DNA from: Firmicutes bacterium UBA4882
GTDB lineage: Bacteria > Bacillota > UBA4882
NCBI GenBank assembly: GCA_002399265.1
Contig: DHDG01000034.1
Location: 33,134-44,277, forward strand
Reading direction: 5' to 3'
DNA: 11,144 nucleotides
Shown: positions 6,803 through 11,144 of the stretch, one piece after another
How the letters are laid out: every line of letters begins with the position of its first letter
Numbering within the stretch: position 1 is the first letter of the stretch
Program-made: the position numbers and the translations under genes
Notes under the pieces: generated by a model
What the model was told of the DNA's origin: nothing
Database searches by the model: none
The model's input: only the letters and a program-made list of their open reading frames with translations

Positions 6803-7573
6803 ATGGGCAGAGACGAAATACTAAAAACTAACAAGACGTATTGGGATTCAAATGCAGATTTATGGTTTGGGGCTACGGCACTCCCAACATATGGAGTAAA
6901 ATTTGTGACGGAAGACGATTTACATTTATTCGGTGATGTTTCTGGAAAAAAAATACTAGATATATGTTGCGGCAGTGGTCACTCCTTAAAATACCTTGCG
7001 GATAGAGGTTCCGCTGAATTATGGGGAGTTGATATTTCTCACAAGCAAATCGAAAATGCGGATGCGTATTTGAAAGAGTATGGATATACAGCAAGGTTTA
7101 TTTGTGCACCTATGGAAGCAGAATTAGATATCCCAGCCAATTATTTTGATTTTGTTTACTCTATATATGGAATTGGTTGGACAACAGACTTGCAGAGTAC
7201 ATTCAGAAAGATAGCGTCTTATCTAAAGAGAGACGGCATATTTATCTTCAGTTGGCATCATACATTGAACTACTGCGTGGCTTGGTCACGCAACGAATGC
7301 AAAGATGGTATAGAAGACGATACCTTGATCTTTAATAAAAGCTATTTTGATGAATCATACACTAGCATTCCTGTTGATGGAAGTGAAATAATATTATGCA
7401 ATCGAAAAATATCAACGTATATCAACGCCTTAGCAAAAGCAGGGTTTGTCGTTGAGCAAATGGCTGAACAATCTGATAAAGAAACAATGGAAGCAGTTGG
7501 AGATGTCAGCGATAAAACCAAAAAGGCTAAGATGCTTCCCCTTTCTTTTTGTATTAAGGCAAGAAAGCTGTAA
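6803..7573 (+). CDS. Class I SAM-dependent methyltransferase, small-molecule type
   Basis: Encodes 256 residues with a Rossmann methyltransferase fold. Motif I ILDICCGSGHS (about 51-61) binds S-adenosylmethionine, and ELWGVDIS carries the acidic residue that binds the ribose. DFVYSIYGIGWTTDL is the motif IV region, and YLKRDGIFIFSWHH follows at the position of motif V. The family is the broad Methyltransf_11/25 type. There is no DNA-target domain and no DPPY/NPPY motif, so a metabolite or small-molecule substrate is likelier than DNA. AGGAGG (6787-6792) serves either ATG 6803 or the GTG directly before it (6800). The gene is clearly richer in A+T than its neighbours (codons such as ATA, AAA, TTA), lies alone between a terminator and an unrelated operon, and looks horizontally acquired. 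Substrate unknown. Confidence 0.85.
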   Translation: MGRDEILKTNKTYWDSNADLWFGATALPTYGVKFVTEDDLHLFGDVSGKKILDICCGSGHSLKYLADRGSAELWGVDISHKQIENADAYLKEYGYTARFICAPMEAELDIPANYFDFVYSIYGIGWTTDLQSTFRKIASYLKRDGIFIFSWHHTLNYCVAWSRNECKDGIEDDTLIFNKSYFDESYTSIPVDGSEIILCNRKISTYINALAKAGFVVEQMAEQSDKETMEAVGDVSDKTKKAKMLPLSFCIKARKL

Positions 7574-7707
7574 TGTGGCGTGGTTGCTATTAGAAAAGGC
7601 TTGGCCATTGTGATGGAAGGATTCTGACAGGCTTCATGGAATCATGATCCATAATTACGCATTTTTGCAATTCAAATGTAATTATCAATTGGATGGAGGT
7701 TTAGTGA

Positions 7708-9048
7708 TTGAGAAAAAGTTGCCGTTTTAGAGTGTTGTTTTTCGTACTTATGATCCTTGTACTTACTGCTGTACAAGTTTTAGCGGAAAAAGCCCCGGGG
7801 CACTATTTGGATGCGGAGCGTTACACCCTGGCCAATGGATTAACCGTAATAGTCAAAAACAAACCCTCCGGTGGACAAGTCTTGGTCAACATGTGGATCC
7901 GCACCGGATCTTACTATGAAGAGGATCAATACTCCGGGATTGCGCATTTTTTGGAGCATATGGTCATTAATCGGGGTACGGAAAACATTGCTCCTGGCGA
8001 CCTGCCGAGGGCAGTTGACCGCATTGGCGGCGAACAAAACGGCTCTACCCGCTATGACACTACCAATTATTATATTCAGGGCGGTAGCGGCGATCTGGGC
8101 GAAATGCTGGAACTGATCGCTGAAATGTGTTTTCGGCCGACTTTTGCCCAAGATCAAATTGACGAAGAGCGTCCGGTGATTGAGGAAGAAATCCTGCGCG
8201 GGCAAGACAATGCCGGACAGCAGCTTTTCGATGCTACGATGGCGGAGATCTTCAAAGGAACCAATTATAGTCGATCAATTGGCGGCACTAATGAGACTGT
8301 TGGGAACTGCGACAGTCAGGCCTTTAGAGATTTTCACGGTTGGTATTATCTGCCTAATAATATGATTTTGATACTGACCGGAGATGTTCACTCCGCGGAG
8401 GTCATGCCGCTGGTTAAAGAAGTCTTTGGAGATTTTGCCGCCGGTGAAGTGCCAGCTGCGCCTGAGGCCAATGTGGTGATACCGTCTAAACCGGTCGTAC
8501 TGAAAGTCGAGTGCGCGGATCTGGAGCCCGGAACTGCACTGGCGAAGATGGTCTTTTACATCCCTCGGACTAAAGTACGTGAATCAGCTGCGCTGGATCT
8601 GCTGGCAGAAGCGTATTGCGGCGGAAGTTATTCAATACTTAAGGAAGCTTATGCCTCTTCAAAGGATATTTCTTCAATTGACTGCATTTATTACGAGTTT
8701 CGACGGGCTGCGATGTTTATGTTCGATGTTTCCGGCCCGGCGAGTAAGATCAGTTCGTTTGAGCGTAATCTCAAAACCAGTGTGAGCCGGCTGTTTAACC
8801 AAGTTGAGAAGAGCCGTTTTGAAAGCGCCAAGCAAAGATTGGAGACATGGGTTGCTTTTGCGGCTGAAACCCTGGCTGGCATGGCCAATATGATTGGGGC
8901 CGCTGAAATCAACGGTGATATTGAGTATTATCAGAAGTATCTGCAGGCGATCGATGATCTCTCGGCTTCCGAAGTTAAGGATATTGCTAAGAAATATATT
9001 GATCCCAAGTCTTACATTCTGGTGATTTATTACAACCCGGCGAGCTAA
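7708..9048 (+). CDS. Exported M16B zinc metallopeptidase, catalytic subunit
   Basis: Encodes 446 residues. A signal peptide (1-26: basic start RKSCRFR, then a hydrophobic stretch, cut after VLA) sends it across the membrane. The M16 N-terminal domain has the inverted zinc motif HFLEH (His81, Glu84, His85), and the third zinc ligand is Glu160 or Glu161 in ERPVIEEEIL, about 76 residues later as the family requires. The C-terminal M16 domain (about 200-446) lacks the R-x6-Y substrate-binding motif usual there; the matching place reads SILKEAYASSKDISSIDC. It therefore probably needs a partner to supply that half of the active site. Start TTG 7708 is preceded by GGAGGT at 7695-7700. The partner gene begins 18 nt after the stop. 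M16B proteases cleave peptides or exported proteins in a closed chamber; the substrate is unknown. Confidence 0.92.
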   Translation: MRKSCRFRVLFFVLMILVLTAVQVLAEKAPGHYLDAERYTLANGLTVIVKNKPSGGQVLVNMWIRTGSYYEEDQYSGIAHFLEHMVINRGTENIAPGDLPRAVDRIGGEQNGSTRYDTTNYYIQGGSGDLGEMLELIAEMCFRPTFAQDQIDEERPVIEEEILRGQDNAGQQLFDATMAEIFKGTNYSRSIGGTNETVGNCDSQAFRDFHGWYYLPNNMILILTGDVHSAEVMPLVKEVFGDFAAGEVPAAPEANVVIPSKPVVLKVECADLEPGTALAKMVFYIPRTKVRESAALDLLAEAYCGGSYSILKEAYASSKDISSIDCIYYEFRRAAMFMFDVSGPASKISSFERNLKTSVSRLFNQVEKSRFESAKQRLETWVAFAAETLAGMANMIGAAEINGDIEYYQKYLQAIDDLSASEVKDIAKKYIDPKSYILVIYYNPAS

Positions 9049-9066
9049 ATAGAAGGAGGGGCTTTA

Positions 9067-10392
9067 GTGAAAAGATTTTTAACAGCATTGGTTGTTTTGG
9101 CTGCTGTATTGGCACTGACGCTTATTCCGGCTGCTGCCGGGGATCTTGCGGCACAAATTCAGAGTTACCAGCTTGATAATGGCCTAAGAGTTGTCCTCCG
9201 GCAAAGCGGAGAACAGGATATTGTCACTGTGGCAATGGCTTTTAAGTGCGGTCAGGACCTGGAGGTAAAGCCAGAGGATTACGGGCTCAATTTTTGGACC
9301 GCGTTTATTATGATGATGGGCACCAATCGCCGGCCTTCCATGAATGCTGTATTACGGCCTGTGGAAGAAACCGGGGGTGCGGTTAGTTTTGCTTCGATGG
9401 CCTCGACTACCTTGTTTTACTCTAAAGTTACTTCTCATAATTTCTTTACAGCGCTGGATACAGTTAGCGACGTGGTGCGTAACCCGATGATCCATGAAGT
9501 GTATGTCGGCGCCCTGCAAACTCTGGGCGACTATGTGGATTCGATCAATACTGATGATCGCGGGATTGCTTTCACCAAACTTAAGGAAGGCATTTTTGGG
9601 GAACATCCCTATGCCCATAATGCGGAAGGCACTGGCAAAGCAATTAGTACCAATGGCTGGTCCAAATATCGAAAGCATCATCAGATCTATTTCATCCCCA
9701 ACAACGCTGTTCTGTTTATTAGTGGAAGCTTTGAAACAGAAGCGGCCAAAACTTATGTGGCGCAGTGTTTTGATTCTTGGAAGTCCGGACCGGAACCGCC
9801 GCAGCCATGGGAAAGCAAAGCCGCTTCCGGTGCCGTTGACTTTATCAAGCGTGGGACTAGCAAGCAGGCCCACATCTATCTCGGATACCGTGTGCCGGGT
9901 ATTTCGCATCAGGATGGTCCCGCACTTGCCGTGTTAAGCAGCATCTGGGGTCAGGGTGGACTCGGATCGCGTATGTTCCAGGAACTGCGTTCCAAACAGG
10001 GGTTGGCATATGAGTGCTTCTCTTCTTATGAATGGCTGGACTACACCGATCCGAGCATGCTGTACGCCTACATCGGCACCGCGCCGGAGAAGGTGACCAC
10101 AGCGCAAGAAGGAATGCGCGCGCAGGCTGAACAGTTCCGGAACGAACCGGTCAGCGGCGACGAATTGGCCAGAGGGCAGGCCACTGTGATCAATAGCCTG
10201 TACCGTATTATGCAGGAAAACACCAGTCAAGTAATATACATGGCGTTTTTCGAAAGCGCCGGATTAGGTTACGACGGATTTGAAAAATTCGCGGACGCCG
10301 TGCGGGCAGTGAAAATTGAAGACGTCCAACGCGTCGCGCAGAAGTACTTTACAGATCCGGTCATGACCACCGTTACTCCTGAACTGCCTTAG
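9067..10392 (+). CDS. Exported M16B family protein, non-catalytic partner subunit
   Basis: Encodes 441 residues of the same fold as the preceding gene. The signal peptide covers 1-24 (MKRF, hydrophobic run, cut after AAA). At the place of the zinc motif it reads GLNFWTAFIMMMGT (73-86): both histidines and the glutamate are gone, so it cannot hold zinc in the family way. The C-terminal domain keeps ELRSKQGLAY (Arg308, Tyr315), the R/Y pair that binds substrate in M16 enzymes. The two neighbours thus have complementary motifs, as in heterodimeric M16B proteases and mitochondrial processing peptidase. GTG 9067 is chosen because AAGGAGGG (9053-9060) precedes it by 6 nt and the signal peptide begins there. 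It lies 18 nt behind the catalytic subunit, so the two are almost certainly co-transcribed. Confidence 0.9.
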   Translation: MKRFLTALVVLAAVLALTLIPAAAGDLAAQIQSYQLDNGLRVVLRQSGEQDIVTVAMAFKCGQDLEVKPEDYGLNFWTAFIMMMGTNRRPSMNAVLRPVEETGGAVSFASMASTTLFYSKVTSHNFFTALDTVSDVVRNPMIHEVYVGALQTLGDYVDSINTDDRGIAFTKLKEGIFGEHPYAHNAEGTGKAISTNGWSKYRKHHQIYFIPNNAVLFISGSFETEAAKTYVAQCFDSWKSGPEPPQPWESKAASGAVDFIKRGTSKQAHIYLGYRVPGISHQDGPALAVLSSIWGQGGLGSRMFQELRSKQGLAYECFSSYEWLDYTDPSMLYAYIGTAPEKVTTAQEGMRAQAEQFRNEPVSGDELARGQATVINSLYRIMQENTSQVIYMAFFESAGLGYDGFEKFADAVRAVKIEDVQRVAQKYFTDPVMTTVTPELP

Positions 10393-10428
10393 GAACTTTG
10401 GAACTTTGGGGACGGTTCTAAAAGTTCC
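10392..10428. repeat. REP-like palindrome with GGGGACGGTTCT core
   Basis: GGAACTTT occurs twice in tandem (10392-10399, 10400-10407), and AAAGTTCC (10421-10428) can pair with either. The loop contains GGGGACGGTTCT. It begins at the stop codon of the second M16 gene. In my recollection similar GGGGACGGTTC palindromes are scattered in Clostridia genomes, some near REP-associated transposases. It could also act as a weak 3' hairpin for the M16 operon (tail CTTAATC). Confidence 0.45.
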
Positions 10429-10511
10429 TTAATCGGTTGGGTATTCGTTGAGTCGTTGTGCGATCCGTTGTGGAAGGATCTATTTGAGCCACGTAACGCC
10501 AGTGATTGTAG

Positions 10512-10557
10512 CTAAAGTCGCCAGTCGCCGGTTTTATGAACCGGCGACTTTAGTTTG
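10512..10557. terminator. Hairpin after the M16 operon with two alternative stems
   Basis: AGTCGCCGGTT (10523-10533), loop TTATG, AACCGGCGACT (10539-10549) form a perfect 11-bp stem followed by TTTAGTTTGG. In addition CTAAAGTCGCC (10512-10522) is a perfect complement of GGCGACTTTAG (10543-10553), so the same right arm can pair with either of two upstream arms. Read on either strand it could work as a terminator; it is probably the end of the M16 transcript. Confidence 0.6.
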
Positions 10558-10566
10558 GTCGCGCAT

Positions 10567-10651
10567 GACCCAATGGGGGACTGGTTTATTTAGGCCATTT
10601 TGATCCGTTTTGGGACTGCCCCCAATTGGGTCATTTTGATCCGCTTTGGGA
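10567..10651. repeat. Direct and inverted repeats, possible insertion-sequence end
   Basis: A 20-bp unit beginning CATTTTGATCCG occurs at 10596-10615 and 10632-10651 with one mismatch, 36 bp apart. A weaker third relative lies at 10667-10687. Overlapping them, GACCCAATGGGGG (10567-10579) and CCCCCAATTGGGTC (10619-10632) form an inverted repeat with one bulge. Multiple short direct repeats ahead of a first ORF resemble IS21-family ends, and the repeat region could start TGACCC at 10566. No right end and no transposase domain is visible, so this is at most a remnant. Confidence 0.4.
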
Positions 10652-10725
10652 TAGACTTATGCGGAGCATTTGAATCGGGCAATTTGACTTACCTCCAGCG
10701 TCAGAAGCGTAAAAGAGGTGAACCA

Positions 10726-10833
10726 ATGATAGAGATCAGAGTATTAGATAAGCTGACAATGACTGATAAAATGTGTCTGGGAAGAGACGGTTACATAGGT
10801 GAGATCGCCATATTTATGAGATATAAGTTCTGA
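10726..10833 (+). CDS. Small hypothetical protein, 35 residues
   Basis: ATG 10726 follows AAGAGGTGA (10713-10721) at good spacing and encodes a 35-residue peptide starting MIEIRVLDKLTMTDK and ending in TGA after RYKF. The frame is open back to about 10600, but those codons run through the direct repeats and have no ribosome binding site. The composition is mixed, with no signal peptide or membrane segment. It lies just downstream of the repeat cluster, so it might be the truncated start of an insertion-sequence transposase (some IS21 IstA proteins start with a similar basic helix-turn-helix segment) or a chance ORF. No family recognised. Confidence 0.3.
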   Translation: MIEIRVLDKLTMTDKMCLGRDGYIGEIAIFMRYKF

Positions 10834-10834
10834 T

Positions 10835-10883
10835 CCCCTTGGTCGGGTTTGGATTTAGCGGACCATAAGCGGATTATAAGGGG
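10835..10883 (+). other. Inverted repeat between the small ORF and the rRNA promoter
   Basis: CCCCTT (10835-10840) can pair with AAGGGG (10878-10883), and the adjacent GGTC (10841-10844) with GACC (10861-10864), giving an imperfect stem with an internal loop. It lies right after the small ORF stop. No T-run follows. It may insulate the rRNA promoter or be the end of the repeat remnant. Nothing else is seen between it and the promoter. Confidence 0.25.
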
Positions 10884-10945
10884 AATAAAACAGCTCTCAA
10901 AACGCGCAACTCTGCATATATGGTAACTAATGCGGTAATATATAG

Positions 10946-11001
10946 TTGACATCGCTGATCCGAAATTAGTTATTGACGTGGGCAGGATGACGTGGTAATA
11001 T
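10946..11001 (+). promoter_or_regulatory. rRNA-type promoter region with tandem -35/-10 elements
   Basis: The best promoter is TTGACG (10973-10978), a 17-nt spacer and TAATAT (10996-11001). A second -35, TTGACA, lies at 10946-10951; its own -10 at the ideal distance is poor (GTTATT, overlapping the next -35). Another TAATAT lies at 10936-10941 in the similar context GCGGTAATATA against GTGGTAATATA downstream. Closely packed promoters just before an antitermination-type leader are typical of Bacillota rRNA operons, where they give growth-rate control. Confidence 0.72.
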
Positions 11002-11007
11002 AAGTAT

Positions 11008-11144
11008 TGCTCGCTAGTCCACACGGGTTGAACCGCCCAAAAGATCCAACAGGATCCAGTGGCATAAGGGATACCTGATATGATAAGATAGCTGAGCGGT
11101 TTGGGATTAAGTCCCGGACCTATGGACCTTGAAAACTGAACAGC
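11008..11144 (+). other. Leader of an rRNA operon; 16S expected past the right edge
   Basis: No ORF follows the promoter. The leader holds a small GGGA/TCCC hairpin (11103-11106, 11112-11115), and the window ends with CCTTGAAAACTGAACAGC (11127-11144). That string closely resembles the sequence found in front of 16S, and in the 16S-23S spacer, of many Bacillota, where it contributes to boxA antitermination and RNase III processing. The 16S gene itself is not in the window. Confidence 0.7.

Noticed and set aside
7635..7651. Near-palindrome ATGGAATCATGATCCAT before the M16 operon
   Set aside because: Imperfect and single; could be an operator but nothing else supports it, and no convincing promoter hexamers flank it.
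10600..10725. Upstream extension of the 35-residue ORF
   Set aside because: It is made of the direct-repeat sequence, has no ribosome binding site, and the internal ATG at 10726 has a good one.
10791..11024. 77-codon open frame on the minus strand
   Set aside because: It runs across the rRNA promoter elements and has no coding signature.

Overview
The window looks like chromosomal DNA of a Bacillota bacterium of the Clostridia or Negativicutes type, with moderate GC. The reasons are strong AGGAGG-type ribosome binding sites, use of TTG and GTG starts, consensus sigma-A promoters, a dusB / greA / lysS order that is common in that phylum, and a right end that reads as the promoter and leader of an rRNA operon (CCTTGAAAACTGAACAGC). 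The genus cannot be named from this sequence alone.

Layout, left to right; every convincing gene is on the plus strand. (1) 1-1595: the 3' part of a lipoprotein gene with two beta-sandwich repeats and seven RCC1 (beta-propeller) repeats; its true start lies before the window. (2) 1596-4143: two hairpins, a promoter with a short leader, then hflX (ribosome-splitting GTPase) and dusB (tRNA-dihydrouridine synthase) 9 nt apart, probably one transcript. (3) 4144-4572: a gene-poor stretch with a 9-codon mini-ORF behind a strong Shine-Dalgarno sequence, nested inverted repeats, a perfect-consensus promoter (TTGACA-17-TATAAT) and a structured leader of about 190 nt. (4) 4573-6640: greA (transcript cleavage factor) and lysS (class II lysyl-tRNA synthetase), closed by a clear intrinsic terminator at 6722-6745. 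(5) 6803-7573: an AT-rich class I SAM methyltransferase that looks acquired. (6) 7708-10392: two exported M16B peptidase-family proteins 18 nt apart. The first keeps the HxxEH zinc motif and the second has lost it but keeps the C-terminal R/Y motif, so they probably form one heteromeric protease. (7) 10393-10833: repeats, a hairpin with alternative pairings, and a 35-codon ORF behind a good Shine-Dalgarno sequence, possibly the decayed left end of an insertion sequence. (8) 10834-11144: tandem -35/-10 elements and an antitermination-type leader, with a 16S rRNA gene expected just past the edge.

Functionally, the left and centre hold translation and transcription housekeeping (HflX, DusB, GreA, LysRS) next to an rRNA operon. 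The RCC1 lipoprotein, the methyltransferase and the M16 pair are accessory or envelope functions inserted around this core. I see no CRISPR array, phage module, complete mobile element or obvious new defence system. The least explained parts are the dusB-greA intergenic region and the repeat-rich stretch before the rRNA promoter.
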